The notes under the pieces are model-generated. The model made no database searches. It was not told the DNA's origin and was given only the letters and a program-made list of their open reading frames with translations. Shown piece after piece: positions 23,441 to 36,929 of a DNA stretch of 64,000 bases. How positions within the stretch are numbered: the first letter of the stretch is position 1; the number at the start of each line of letters is the position of its first letter. A program made the translations under genes and the position numbers. The stretch covers positions 66,017,379 through 66,081,378 of the forward strand of contig OY755236.1 in the NCBI GenBank assembly GCA_963576725.1. The letters run 5' to 3'. The DNA is from Azorinus chamasolen (lineage: Eukaryota > Mollusca > Bivalvia > Cardiida > Solecurtidae).

Positions 23441-24660
23441 ACAAGAGGGCCATGATGGCCCTAAATCGCTCACCTGGTTACTATAGACATATGCATAAAC
23501 TGTATTTCTATGTAAAAATAAGTGGCCGGGCCATTTTTGGTCCGGGGGTCATAGTTTGAACAATCTTTGTAGAGGGCCATTAGACGATGCTACATACCAA
23601 ATATCAAAGGTCTAGGCCTTACGGTTTCAGAGAAGAAGCTTTTTATGAAAAACTGATAAGCCCCCGGGCGGGGCCATTTTGGTCATGGGGTCATAATTTG
23701 AACAGTCTTTGTAGAGGACCAATAGATGATGCTACATACCAAATATCAAATGTCTAGGCCTTACGGTTTCAGAGAAGAAGATTTTTAAAGATTTTCCTAT
23801 GAAAAACTGATAAGCCCCGGGGCGGGGCCATTTTTGTCTTTGGGGTCATAATTTGAACAAGCTTTGTAGAGGACCATTAGATGATGCTACATACCAAATA
23901 CCAAAGGTCTATGCCTGATAGTTTCAGAGAAGAAGATTTTTAAAGATTTTCCTATGAGAAACTGATAAGCCCTTGGGCGGGGCCATTTTTGGTCCCAGGG
24001 TCATAATTAGAACAATCTTTGTAGAGGACCATTAGATAATGCTACATACCAAATATCAAATGTCTAGGCCTTACGGTTTCAGAGAAGAAGATTTTTAAAG
24101 ATTTTCCTATGAAAAACTGATAAGCCCTGGGGCGGGGCCATTTTTGGCCCAGGGGTCATAATTTGAACAATCTTGGTAGAGGACCATTAGATGATGCTAC
24201 AAACTAAATTCCAAAGGTCTAGGTCTTACGGTTTCTGAGAAGATGATTTTTAAAGATTTTCCTATGAAAAACTGATAAGCCCCGGGGCGGGGCCATTTTT
24301 GGCCTGGGGGTCATAATTTGAACAAGCTTTGTAGAGGACCATGAGATGATGCTACATACCAAATATCAAAGGTCTAGGCCTTACGGTTTCAGAGGAGAAG
24401 ATTTTTAAAGATTTTCCTAAGAAAAACTGATAAGCCCCAGGGCGGGGCCATTTTTGGCCCGGGGGACATAATTTGAACAATCTTTGTAGAGGACCATTAG
24501 ATGATTCCACATACCAAATATCAAAGCTCTAGGCTATGTGGTTTCAGAGAAGAAGATGTTTAAGTAAATTGTTGACGACGCACGACGCACATACGCACGA
24601 CGACGGACGCCGGACACTGCCCCCTCACAAGGCACAAAGTGCCAGGTGAGCTAAAAAAAA
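23441..24660 (+). repeat. Complete tandem element, 155 bp unit x7 ('ACAAGAGGGCC' family)
   Basis: 5' end: acaagagggccatgatggcc, then 'cgctcacctgg'. Units start 'gataagcccc.gggcggggccattttt' near 23655, 23809, 23963, 24119, 24273 and 24429 (about 155 bp apart). The 3' end has GACGACGCACGACGCACATACG-type repeats, then hairpin ggcacaaagtgcc and 'aggtgagctaaaaaaaa'. CTCACCTGG and CCAGGTGAG form subterminal inverted repeats. This is the model copy for truncated relatives at 47061-50280, 53366-55778 and 63656-64000. Confidence 0.9.
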
Positions 24661-24689
24661 CAACAAGCAAATTCACAGAATTGATATCC

Positions 24690-26050
24690 CCACCAAACTG
24701 GCCACGGTATTCAACTGAGTAATTGACAAAAGGTTGAGTTTTGTGCAAACAGTTTTTAACAGCCATAACTCTGGTGTTCCAAAGTTAATATTATTGGTAT
24801 ATGCAGGGCCAAATTTTTTTTATGATATTTATCATTTACACAAAAAAAATTCTGGAATGTTAATTGTTTCTGAGATATGACTCCAAACAGACAAAGAGGT
24901 TAAGTTTTTGGCAAACAAAGGACTGTAACTCTGGTGTTCCATGATCTATAATACTGATATTTGCATGGCTGCATTTCCATATTTTATCAAACATTTACAT
25001 AAACAGTTTCTAAGATATGGCAAAGGACAGACAAAAATGTCCATTTTTCGCTAACAAAAGGCTCCAAGGTCAATGTGAATAATACTTGCAGGATCGCAGT
25101 TTCATAGAAAAAACTCTAAACAGTTTCTGAGAAATGGCTCGGGGACAGACAAAAACGTTACATGTTTCACAAAGGGACATAACTCTGGTGTTCCTAACTT
25201 GATATGAATGATATGTACCGGCCGCGTGTCCTTATGTTATTCAAGTTTCATACAAAAGTTACATTTTTGCAAGCAAAGGGTTGTAACTCTAGTGTTCCAA
25301 GGTCAATGACTGATACTTGCAGGACCTCAGTTACTTATCTTAGTTAACATTTACACAAGATTTCATAGGAAAACTCTAAACAGGTTTTGAGAAATGGCTC
25401 TGGACAGATAAGAATGTTTCATTTTTCCCAAACACAAAGGGCCAAAACTGGTGTTTCAAGCTCAATATGAATAATACTTGCAGGGCCATATGTCCTTGTG
25501 CTACTTAACATTTTCATACAGTTCATAGACAAACTCCAAACAGTTTCTGAGAAATGGCTCCAGACAGGAAAAAAGTAAGTCAGTTTTCACAAACAAAGGA
25601 ACATCATTAGGGTGCAACATCTTGCTGTAGAGAACTTGTATGCATGGTTTAAATATTCTGTGTGATGTGGTTTGTTCTGTGTCATGTTCATATTCATTTT
25701 CAATGATCTGCCTCCTTAAATCTTGATCTCTGACCTTGAAAATCAATGTGCAACATCTCATGTCAGCACGCAAGGTTGAACGATTCTGTGTGCAATGGTT
25801 TGTTCTGTATCATGATCAAAGTATTATTAACATCTGTCTCCTGTGACCTTCATCTTTGACCTTGAAAGAAGACAGGATCCAATGTCTCTTCATGATGAAC
25901 AAGCATGCAAGGCCTAATGATTCTCTGTGCTAACATTAGCTGTGTATTGCGTTCCCTTGGTGTAAATGAACACATGGAGGGATGTTTTGATGGATGCACA
26001 GCAGAGATGCTATATCCTATCCTCATCACTGTTTTGAGGGGATAAAAAAG
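24690..26050 (+). repeat. Tandem element, 'ataactctggtgttcc' family
   Basis: About six degenerate units with 'cataactctggtgttccaa', 'aatacttgcaggac', 'aaactctaaacagtttctgagaaatggctc' (in pieces) and 'ggacagacaaaaa' run to ~25600. 'tgaccttgaaa' segments follow to 26000. The tail is 'ctatatcctatcctcatcactgttttgaggggataaaaaa'-like. Related units are at 36960-37290. Confidence 0.7.
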
Positions 26051-28855
26051 TACATGTTCTTGAAAACCAAGATCAAGAACAAATTGAAATGAATAAAGAT
26101 CATATTACAATGAGGAAAATTAAAACCCCTGACTCGAGATTGATGAGACTGACAACAGTTAAATGGCCAATTTCATCCTCATGCTTCCTAAAATAAGAAT
26201 AAGTTATAGGAAGATGTATACCAACATTTTTTTGACAAGTCTTTCAATTTTTCGAACAGCATGTAAGTTTTTGTGGTCACAAATTACACAAATGTAATCT
26301 TTATGCACAACCACATACTAATATTAATCATGCTTGCAAGAATGAGGAAATTCTATTGAGTAAGGAATTCAGGACATCAACTATGCATCTTTAACTGTTG
26401 AAGGAAGGATGGACAGATGGATGGCCCGCCACTCGACCAACCAACCGACTGCTCGACTGGCCATCAGGGTGATTCCAATATGCTAACCCTTTAAAAGCTG
26501 GAAATGAGTTCACTGTCATTTGTAAACAGTGTAGACCGAGATCAGAGGTCTCTTACAGAGCTGTACTGTATGTCATCAACAATGCTCTAGTAAATACTGA
26601 TGAGCCATAACACTTTGAAAGAACTAAATAGATTTCTTTTTGTTAAATACATATGAATGAATATAATGCAAAAAGAAGAAAATTGGCCATGTAACTTCTA
26701 CCTCTGCCTTCATTATTCATTAACTTCATAAAAATAATGTAGTAATTGGTGGTTATAAAAATTGTTTGAAGAATGCAACAAAGATCACACAAATGAAAAT
26801 GACATCTACAGATTCCAGTAATGAGCAGACTATAAAATGTCACAAACACATTTCTAAGGCAGCTTATTAAAACTTAAATGACAAGAATAGCTTCGAGCAA
26901 TACCCTGAATAAGTTAAGAGGAAGATAAACGATGTTCATGTAATATAAGACACACAGATTACATATATATTTTTATATATATATATATATATATATCAAA
27001 CTTCAACCCTCATCTAAAATAGCATCAACACCAAACTATATATACAGCCACAAATTCATGTACCAAGTTTCATTAAAATTTCAAACAAAAATGAGGAAGA
27101 TGGAATATTGAAAAATGAGAAACAAGTGTACAAAGAAAGAGACATATTTTTGTACTTCTAACACAGCTTGATTCATCTCATTTAAAACAAGTTACCGTGA
27201 AGTTTATCACTGTTAAAAAAAATTCACCATTTTTTTAATACTTTAAGGCTAAAATCTTATGAAGTGCGAATACATAGATGCAAAACGTGCTGTGACCTTG
27301 ATCTAACATCTTATACATTTAAGGAAACATTACTCAGTTAACTAATGAAAATGCATGGCCCTTTATATTGAAAATAATTATGTGATTTGTACATAGACCA
27401 AAATATAAACACATGCACAGACGAAAAGGTTCTCTTGTTGTCTCAGACATATCTTAGACACAGTACTCAAATTTGAGACAAGACAAAAGGTATATATGGT
27501 ATCTTGCTATGCCACGAAAATAAAACTAAATGTAATAGAAATGATATATTTTTTCAAACTTTCACCAACATATGGGTTAGTTCATGCATAAACAGTAGCT
27601 AATTCACATCTATGATATACAAAAGTCACAGCGAATGAAATTTGGTACATTACGTTCATTTGACTAGGAGGTATGAGGGAGTTAAACATAAACAAGAACA
27701 ACTCATTCCTACAGATATTTAACCATAGTTCTCTATCATGTGGACTCAGAAGCAACTGAATAAAGCAAAACGTTCTCACATGTACTGTATCACAAGAAAA
27801 TTGGCATAGTAGTACACCATTACGAGTGTTTTGACACTGATTAAGCCTTGCCCCAGGTCATGCTCAACCAGATTCTACACTCTTGGCCTAAAGCATTGGC
27901 AGATCTAAACGTTTTCTAACTTGGTACATGAACATGCAGGTCTGCATCTATTTGTTGGCATTACACCCAGTTTTCTTGTGGTGCATCACTTTATCTCTGA
28001 AATTTCTGAAACATGTCATTGCAATTATTCTTGAAATTAAGCAGGTAAAGATTTAGAAATTTACAAACGCAATCATGTATGAAGATGGAAATAAAATTAT
28101 TTCTAAATAATGTCATCCTCTATTTCTGTCTGTAGAAGGAATTTGTGAACATTTCTATCTGAATTTCAGAGATATCTGATGGAGATTTGTAACCATAAAA
28201 GAGGCGAGCCTAACAAATAGGAAAAGGCAACAGAAGATACTGGTTACTGTTCGCATAACAACAAGTCTTCACGGAAACCATTCATATTGCTATGCAGGAG
28301 TAACCGTTTTGACCTTGACACTGTCTATGAGTTTATATGGGGTAGTTCACCTACCTACGTACCAATGTGTCCCAATCCTTAAGTAAAACAAGGAGCAAAA
28401 GTGTCAGAATTAAAGGTGGATACAACGCAATGGCAACTCTGTACAATTGTCTATGCCTAAAAGCTCCTTAACAAAGCATTTCTGACAACTATTTCACATT
28501 ACTGCATTTCTCTCTCCATGTGATATTTCCTTTCCACCTTTTCAAATCTACTTTGATTTATTAGTCACAGCCTTGTTATTTCGGCCACCAATAAGCTCAT
28601 AGAATAAAGGTCTACAAAGGTATCAAACAGATAAAGCCAACTATATATGGTAACAAGTCTTATGATAAATGGGTTCTACAAGTATATGGTTCAATTAGCA
28701 TACTGAAAACTGTCTAAGCTTGGAGACTTTGTGCCCTACTGCTGTACATCCTTTTTATTCTATATTCTGTCAAAAATCACACTTCAAACAAGAACCATTT
28801 TTGGATCGTGGCTAGAATCATGGTTACTTGTCCTTGCTTCATGATCCAAATGGAT
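26051..28855. other. Intronic, largely unique sequence
   Basis: Contains a subfamily B MITE fragment (26484-26575) and an (AT)n run (~26970-26996). Otherwise no repeat end, exon or RNA gene is recognisable over 2.8 kb, the longest quiet stretch in the window. Confidence 0.5.
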
Positions 28856-29104
28856 TTAACCCTTTCCTCCATGAATATTTTGTAAGAAATTGTGACATCA
28901 TGAATATTAATTAGATTAATTTGTTATAATAGCACATGGACACAGAAATACTTTTGGCCATGGCAGAAACTGTACACTCATATCAATGTTATATCATAAA
29001 CAAACAGTAGACACTGGTCAGATGGCTCCTATAGGAGCCGTCTCATCTGGGTCTACTCTATTTGCAAAGGCGTAAAAAGGCGTATTTATGGAGTAACGGG
29101 TTAA
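28856..29104 (-). mobile_element. TTAA MITE, subfamily A
   Basis: TTAACCCTTTCCTCCATG / GAGTAACGGGTTAA. Hairpin: agacactggtcagatggctcc / ggagccgtctcatctgggtcta. Confidence 0.82.
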
Positions 29105-30680
29105 TAACAACAGCCTTGATGTTTTACAGTATGCTGAAGGATTACTAGATCTACTTAATTGTATGGATGGAAAGAAATGCAATAAGCATACGATTCTGTG
29201 TACAAATTCATCTAAAATTACTATTAATGTACACTTGAAGATAATAGACAGAACTGCAAGAAGTAAGCAATAAGCTATTTTCTCAGCTTAGTTCAAAAGA
29301 ATTGTATCTGTAATAAAAACTTTGGTATATAATACAACTCTCTTGCACAGAAGCCATTTTTTACCCATTATATATTGATATATATATAATGCATAAACGT
29401 AGAATAAATTGTACTGTTGTACAGAGTTGCCAGTAATACATCATGTATGTACAAAATGCTAGACAAAACAATTCACAACACAAAGCTATATGCCAATTCT
29501 CCTCTCTGTGCTCGACTCAGCGGGTCTGGTCTGAGCTTCACAACAGCAGTACATGGTGTATTGCCACATATACAAGTACAGACATGTACAATACATTCAA
29601 CTGTTCTGACTAATACTGGGTAATGGCTTCAAGAAATGTTTGACAACCCTCTTGCAAGTGTAGAGCCTGATCATCAGACACAGTGTCTTGATCATGACCT
29701 ACCATTTTTGCAACAGTATAGTCATGAGTATAATCTATGGATATCTATAGATTATTGTTTAGGACTTTTGCCATAAATATTCCTACTGAACTGAAAAGTT
29801 GCAGTTGAACTTTACACATTCACATAACACACAACAAGTGTTCACGAAGTCTACAAGTGTCTTAAAAAGGAAATATCCTAAACCTTTATGTTTTTGATAA
29901 GAATAAACTACAACTCCTTTTCTCATTAACTTTGTAATGAAAAGAAAATAGGTATGAACTTTTATGCAGCAATGTTTCCAAAGTTTAAAAAATGATTTTT
30001 TTGTATACATGTTCTAAATGATTGTCCTAAAATTTTGAAGACATGTTCGTGTTCTTAAACCCAGATTGGGACACAGAAAGCTTGTGTCAATGGGTCATAA
30101 GGTTATGATACCTCAAGCTTTGGAGTCAACTTGAACAAGCGGAAGGAGAAGAAATTCTTACACTCTCAAAGGGTGCAAGTGGGTATCTTGAATGTATTAG
30201 TAGTAGCAGAAGGGTGCAGGAAAGGGGTCACACAGGGATATCAAAATGGGGTAGGCAAAAGGGGGCTCCAAAACCTGGGTAATATAAAAGGAGGTATGCA
30301 ACCTGATCAATCAAGAAATCTTCAGTAAATTTCTCAAACATGGACAAAACAGGTAACAACAAACACTGATGCTGTCAAAACCACATATGAACTGTCACCA
30401 CAGAAACTGCATTTACTGTTTTCATAATTTACTGTTAATTTTTCTAAATTTGCTGCATTCTGTGATTTATCTGATGAGGAACATTGTCTGCTCTACAAAA
30501 GGACAAATATTTCCTTTTTTACATGCTGTTGCCTAAAGAGTTATTTCCCTTGTCCAAGTATATATTTATGCATTGGGAACAACATTCCTTTTTAAGTCTT
30601 TTCAATTCCCATAGCCTAAACACTGCTTCAAAGCAAACCTTTTCACAAAGCTCCAAGGAATTCAATCTTTTGTTTTTCAT
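29105..30680. other. Intronic, nothing recognised
   Basis: No splice-bounded conserved frame, repeat end or hairpin family seen. Confidence 0.45.
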
Positions 30681-30874
30681 TTAACCCATTCCCTCACATT
30701 GACGCCTTTTGACACCTCTAAAAGTCACTTTTTGAAACCATTGTGATAGAGCATTCACTTTGGTTTCAAAACTACCCGATTCTAAACTTTTCCTTTTCTC
30801 TATTAAATGCTCCTTTTCAGTTGATTTATTCAAAGAGGTTGGGTATTAAAATAGCATATGAAGTAATGGGTTAA
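30681..30874. mobile_element. TTAA MITE, subfamily D
   Basis: TTAACCCATTCCCTCA / AGTAATGGGTTAA. The interior arm 'gtcactttttgaaaccattgtgat' is answered by 'ttggtttcaaaacta', a different central palindrome from subfamily A. Other copies: 58194-58422, parts at 58863-58977 and 59462-59530. Confidence 0.75.
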
Positions 30875-30884
30875 TATGAGGAGG

Positions 30885-31665
30885 CCAATTATCATTCTTT
30901 CAAAAGGAGGCTAGGTAACTAGCTTTTCTTTTAATATGAAGGGTTCAAATAACTATATGTTCCATAAAATGGAGGAGACTACCTGACCATCTTTCCTTTA
31001 ATATGAGGAGGCTATGTAACCATTTATAATTTTAATATACAATGGCTAAGTAACTGACTTGTTTTAATATCAGGTTTCTACATCACTGACTTTTTTTATA
31101 ATATAAGGTAGCTTCGTATCTGATTCTTCTTTAATATAATTGGCTAAATCACCATCTTTCCTTAAATTTGAGGAGGCTATGTAACCATTTTTTCTTTTGA
31201 TATAAGGAGGCTAAGTAACCATTTTTTCTTTTAATATAAGGAAGCTAATTAACCATTTTTCTTTTAAAATAGCATGACTCAGTAACCATCTTTTCTTCTA
31301 ATATAAAAAGGTGGCTCAGTAACCATTTCTACTTTTGATACAAGGTAGCCAAGACATAATTTATTTCTAATATGTGATGGCTAAGAAACCATTTTCTCTT
31401 AAATATGAGGCTAAGTAACCATTTTTCTTTTAATATAAGGTGTCTAAGTACCCCCAACGGAAGCTAAGTAATCACCTCCTCTTTGAATATGCAATGGCTA
31501 AGTAACTGCCTTTTCTTTTTATATAAGAAAGCTGAGTCTCCTCCTTATATAAGGGGCTAGAACTTTTAATGTGCTAAGTGACCATTCTTTTCTTTTATTA
31601 TGAGGAGACTAAGTAACCCTTCTATTATTTTCTTTTAATATAAGGAGGCTAAGAGACCATCCTAA
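30885..31665 (+). repeat. Degenerate minisatellite, ~34 bp unit, about 20 copies
   Basis: The repeated motif is 'tttaatataaggaggctaa' followed by 'gtaaccatttttctt', with many substitutions and length changes over 780 bp. No coding frame. Confidence 0.85.
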
Positions 31666-31825
31666 CTGGTTAAAGGAAATATTCTTTAGGGTTTATTAGG
31701 AAAATGCTGACCAGTTCCACTTTAAAAATAATGAGCAGACAAAAGACTTTTAGGTTGGAATCTATGCATTTTCCAAAGGTATAATAATACAAACATACAA
31801 CTTCCATCTGCCAAAAACCAATATA

Positions 31826-32056
31826 TTAACCCTTTACTCTTCAAATATGCCTTTTAAACCACTTTGCAAACAGAGTAGACCCAGATCAGATGACTCCAGT
31901 AGGAGCTGTCTGATCAGGGTCTGCTCTGTTTGCTTATGAAATAATATAGACCTGACTCGTAAGTTCCTGCCATAATAAAAAACTGCCTGTGTTCATACAC
32001 ACATATGAACATGAGGTCAATAGTCTGACATGAACATTCTTTGAGTAAAGGGTTAA
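31826..32056 (+). mobile_element. TTAA MITE, subfamily A
   Basis: TTAACCCTTTACTCTTC / GAGTAAAGGGTTAA. Hairpin: gcaaacagagtagacccagatc / gatcagggtctgctctgtttgc around gactccagtaggagct. Confidence 0.88.
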
Positions 32057-32848
32057 AATAAAACTCCTAAACATAATTTCTTGAAGAAGTTCAATCATGT
32101 TAGTTGCAGTTTCCATGGAGCATGTTCATGACAATGAAGAAAGGAGTTTAAAAAGGAAGTAAAGACTGCATATTATATCTAGACTACAAAAACTTTAATG
32201 CTACAAAAGCTTGATTTCAGAATGTACATATCTATTAATATATACATATATAAATATATAATTATATAAATGACTATAGGAAAACCTGTACCTGTTACAC
32301 GAAGTTTAGACTGTTCCAACTATATGATATATGACCTTATACAGAGAAGATTTTAAAAAAGCAAATTGACTTGGTCTGATGGTATGATTGACTACAATAT
32401 GTTCCTGAGTACAGCCTATCTATTGTGCATGTGTCTTGTATAAATACCAGGAATTGGTGACATGGCATAAATTCAATTTCTGTCATATAATATGACAAGT
32501 ACAAACCAGGCCTTGGTTCTTCAAATTTTGAAATATCTTGCAGAGATATTTTGTACAAAAATAATTACATACCTTTGTAAACATGGGGGAAAACTGCTTT
32601 TGCTCTTGGCATTAACTTTTTATTCACATCAGAATTCAGAAACAATGGAGGAGAAAAGTATAAATTAAGAGCATAAATTCCATCAGGTCCTTGTGTTTTT
32701 AAACAATACATGGCAGAACTGTTTTATCCCCAATTTGCAGTAGTTCTATACAAGACACTGCAACAACAAAATACAGTGGAATATGGAAAAAATGCCACCA
32801 TATAGATATAAAAGCTAAGCTAGGGGCAAGGCGGTGGAGACAACTTAC

Positions 32849-32971
32849 ACAGATCCAGGGGTGTTTGAGAGCCTCAGCTGCTGTGATTCTCTTGGCAGGG
32901 TTCACAGTAAGCATTTGGTTGATGAGGTTCTTTGCTTCAGGGGTCACAGTGTCCCATTCTGGTGACGGGTA
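32849..32971 (-). CDS. CaMKII: CaMKII exon, end of kinase domain
   Basis: Minus-strand exon of 123 bp (41 codons, phase 0 at both ends). It encodes [20 protein letters not shown] followed by [20 protein letters not shown] and [18 protein letters not shown] is the closing motif of the CaMK kinase domain, with the conserved Arg of subdomain XI. Acceptor gtttgtttcag, donor gtaagtt. A longer open frame runs past both splice sites, but only this segment is conserved. The next intron, to 17124, is 15.7 kb, the longest fully contained one. Confidence 0.97.
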
Positions 32972-33341
32972 CTGAAACAAACATGCAGAGCTGCAGATAA
33001 GAGGATTAATTCCAACTTATGGGTTACAAATTTTCAATGTTTCTCAGTTATCAGATAAGACAAGTAATTCATATATGATCAAGAAATCGTTGTTTCTGTT
33101 ACATCCCAAAAAATCCAAAATTACTGAACATTCTTGAAGGATTTTAAATACAATTCCTGTGTCACTGAATAGAACAATAAAACAGTGATAATATCTGACC
33201 TAATTTGGAACAGCAAACTTTAAATTCATAATAATAATATAGAATTAAGGAATAAAAGTTGGGACTAATTTTTTGGGGTGATAAGTCGTGTCTCGTATCA
33301 AAGAAAAAATGTGGTGCAAGGGTAAAAGGTTTCTGTTACAA

Positions 33342-33662
33342 ACTAGAAATGTGTCCATGACACTGATGCCCCCATTTCAGATTTTTTGTCACAGAAAGTA
33401 TGGGCAATAATCATGTATGCAATGACTGATGTGATTTATGCCATTTTTGCAAATAAAGGTCTGAAACTCCTAAACAACTGAAGCGATTTACATGGCTATC
33501 AAACTTGACCAAGATATAATGGCCACAAACATGTGCGTAAAGTTTGGTGTTGATTGGACAAACACTTTCCAAGAAAGAGCCCGGACAAATTCTTCTAGAT
33601 GTGCGTACAGACGGAAGGACAAGAGCAACCCTATATGCCACCACTTTGTGGGGGCATAAAAA
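33342..33662 (+). repeat. Tandem-type element, one unit
   Basis: Starts 'actagaaatgtgtccatgacactgatgccccc', one unit of 'gcgatttacatggctatcaaacttgacc', then GTACAGACGGAAGGACAAG and hairpin 'ccaccactttgtgggggcataaaaa'. Same family as 2393-2850 but shorter. Confidence 0.8.
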
Positions 33663-36252
33663 GGTCTAACAAGATCATATACTTGACAAAAAAAAGCATT
33701 TTATAACTTGCTTTGAGACATATTTTTTTCATTTAAAGGTGGTTACGTCCTGTCTTTGATGTTGTTCCCACTCATAGGGATTATGAACAGTAACTGTTTA
33801 CCTTGTTATTATTTGAGCTTATATCAAATATTGGTAATCTGCAGCATTGAAGATACTATAAAAAGGAGTTTAATGACCATTTAGAACCAATGTAGCATAG
33901 GGTGAATTCAAATCTAAAGCCTGTGTGTCCTTTAAATGGTATTATCTCAGGTGAAGAACTTATTTCGGTCAAAATTTGGGGTAGAATGAGTCTTGTGCAC
34001 ATTTTGTACTTCGTGAATAATTGAGAGAATTACTTCCCAAAGGTCGACAGATACTTTGTAAATTGACTATTTCAAACAGCCGAATGTATCTTACTTCGTA
34101 AATAGTGGTTTAAAAACAAAGACAAATCTCTAAAACAGTGATATTTGTATTAAATGTGATAACCGGAAACCCAAACATGGCCAAAACACTTCTTTCTTTT
34201 CAGCCTCACAAAGACTGTAACTTTGTTTAACATTACTTATCTCAACCCAAAATGTACCATTTCAAGGAAATTTAATTTACTACAAACTTTATACAGACAC
34301 CAAAATGATTAATTGATGCAGTTTTAGTGGATTAAATGAGGCAGGTGACATATCGGCTATTTTCCCAATAACCCGTGTTGAGATAAGATAGGTAGTGATG
34401 CACATACTGTATTGATTATTGGTATCAAATGAACATTCCCTGTAAGGAGTTAAAATGGTCACAAGCTTGTCAAGGAATGGGTTAACAGTTCTCTTGTTTT
34501 TCCTCAACCAAAGCTAATTGACAGAAAGCTGTGTTAACTATTAGCATAGAGTGGTTAAAAATGTAGAAGATTGTTTCTCTTGTTAATTTGACAAACATTT
34601 GATGGCCATACTTTTATACATCATAATATCTGCATTAAACTCCATGTTTTATGCAATAATTAAGGCACTTACATAGAAACATTAATAGTAGACTGGGTGA
34701 CATGCAAACAAATACCTGTATGAAATGAAATGACTCACCTTCAGAATTTTAAATGTTGGCTATGATGGGGATGTACGGACCAATCAGATGACAACATTAG
34801 CAAACCCCATCCCTAACAGGGCTGTAAAGACCCTAAATCCACAACTAACCTTCCTTGCTAACAGTGCAGACACACTAAATTATGAAAAAAAAGTACCTGC
34901 TACGCTTATCTCTCAGAATGTTATGCGTACACATCTGATCTATCAAGACACAAATAGTTTGCTAAGATCTCTTATTGCAAGTTTTAAGGATTGCAGATAT
35001 GCAGTATGCATTTTGTATGAATGATTTATCTCCATTCTATGGCCATTTTGGCTCCAATTTGTATCAGTAGAATTCCTAAAGCAAGACCAATTTTATGAAC
35101 AAGAGGGGCCATTTGACCATACCAATGGCTTGTTTGATCATTAACTAACAGAATTAAAATGACTTAGTGAACTTATGACAAATGATTACAGAAACAAACA
35201 TAAAATTGAAGCCATTCTCAATTACACCCATCTTTAAACTGAAGTCTGAGTTTGCCATAAAAGCTGGTGTGTATTATCCACAAGAACCCCCACCCCCAAT
35301 TATTTTGACTTCAAAATCAGATGCATGCTACACACAGGGACGAAAAAATCCAGTACATGTATCTTAAAGAAGCAATTTTACCCATCACCAATTCAAGACA
35401 TTCCTCACACTAGCATATGTAGTCACACATTCATGCAGTTAAAAAAATTTATGCAATTTTCAAAATAAAATTATTTTTGCTGCTGTAGCTTTATACATTG
35501 TAAAGTAACTTTATACATTGTAAAGTAAAATAAACTAGAACTATCACTAAAGGTGATGAATACCCCCACACAGCAGCATTGATCGTAAATTTAAGGGTTG
35601 ATAAACTTGCTAAGTGGTAACAAAAACAAGAGCACTGCATGCGGATGCCAGCGCTTGTCTGTCATTAAATATGTATGAGACGGTTATAGTATCTTCTCAA
35701 AGTGTAGCCCCTGAGATGGCAACAAAGTGTATGGATAGTTCTAATGATGTCAAAACACTAACAAACTGGCAGTTTTTGCACCGAATGACGATGCACCGAA
35801 AATGAAACCAAAAAAATGGCAATACCTTGACTTAATTTTCTTCAACAAACAGACAAGCTAACATTGGAAAGATAGACTTATTGGCAGACAAAAGAGACAC
35901 ACAGTTTGAGCATATTTAACTATTTCTACACAAGTAAAACTTTGGATCCAGATGAGATGCCAAGAAACAGATAAAAATGTTGGACACTTTGATTGTAGTT
36001 TTGAAAAGAAATAGATGAAATGTTTACTTTGAGAACCAAAGCAGACAAACATTTATGCAGACAAAAATTACTTAAGTGTCTTTTCAATGTAGAATACTAA
36101 ACCGTACTATTTCAGACGCATTTAAATGTTACATTCATTTTTGTACCATAAAAGCAAATCTTAGGAACCAAGCAAATTTTAAAGAAAATAAATCCCCATC
36201 GAAGAGTAAAATTGAATAGTCATTATGGGATGTGGGAGAATTTTTAATTTTC
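33663..36252. other. Intronic, mostly unassigned
   Basis: Recognisable pieces: a tandem-element 5' end at 35534 ('aactagaactatcactaaaggtgatgaataccccc'), another at 35626 ('aacaagagcactgcatgcggatgccagcgctt') and a subfamily C scrap at 35940. No exon. Confidence 0.5.
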
Positions 36253-36624
36253 TTAACTCTTTGCACGCTAGGTAATTTTTCATTTGCAAATATGTCATCT
36301 GACGCAAATGAGTACAGTATTTTTCCCACATTTCTCTTCAGATATATCTGTTTGTTTGTATCAGATTTTACGTTGCTTTAACAGTATCTCAGTCATATCA
36401 CAACTTCCAACTAATTACAGGTTGAGAAAGACCTCAGAGTTTTTCCATGTATTGAAGAACTTGCATGGTTTCAAGCACAGAAGGAAATCATGGGTAGAAC
36501 TAATGACCTACTGCCAGCCAGCTGGAAGGCCTTCAAATATGTAGTCCGAGTGTTGCATAGTTTTGACCCATATGAGACGTAGATAAAGGTTATCACAAAT
36601 TTGCTGCTAGTGTGCAAAGAGTTT
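36253..36624. mobile_element. TTAA MITE, subfamily C, split by a SINE
   Basis: TTAACTCTTTGCACGCTAGG at the left, CTGCTAGTGTGCAAAGAGTT at the right: ~18 bp inverted ends. The interior is disrupted by a minus-strand SINE copy. Confidence 0.75.
36355..36540 (-). mobile_element. SINE copy inside a MITE
   Basis: The minus strand reads 'gaaggccttccagctggctggcagtaggtcattagttctaccc' in pieces, then 'gtctttctcaacctgtaattag' and 'gatatgactgagatactgttaaagcaacg'. It aligns with the plus-strand SINE at 16440-16640 but lacks the tRNA-like head. Confidence 0.7.
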
Positions 36625-36671
36625 ATGATTAAAAGATACAGTAACTCTATTAATGTGACATATTATTGAAT

Positions 36672-36863
36672 TTAACCCTTCAACTGCTAAATTATTCCCT
36701 TTCTGAACAGTAATTAAACATCAATTGTATCAAAATTTATCACTGAATCAAATGATTTTTATGACAAACAGTGGAGACCCTGATCAAAGTACCCCATTAG
36801 GAGTCCTTTGATCTGAGTCTACATTGTTTGCAATGTTCTTATATACACATCTTAAGGGGTTAA
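36672..36863. mobile_element. TTAA MITE, subfamily B
   Basis: TTAACCCTTCAACTGC / CTTAAGGGGTTAA. Hairpin: acaaacagtggagaccctgatcaaa / tttgatctgagtctacattgtttgc. Confidence 0.75.
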
Positions 36864-36929
36864 GCATACATTCAAACTAGCAAATTAAAATTTTGCTGAA
36901 TTGAAATCCCAAACCAAACAAGTGCTGGC

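Noticed and set aside
23441..24660. Regularly spaced repeats resembling a CRISPR array
   Set aside because: Units are ~155 bp, tandem and without unique spacers, in eukaryotic intron sequence.
32699..32980. A 93-codon minus-strand frame starting at Met
   Set aside because: The Met and the tail after PWIC lie outside the splice sites. The exon is 32849-32971.
34733..34800. Donor-like 'ctgaag|gtgagt' on the minus strand between two CaMKII exons
   Set aside because: The exons on either side already join without a missing residue, and no acceptor or conserved frame is present.
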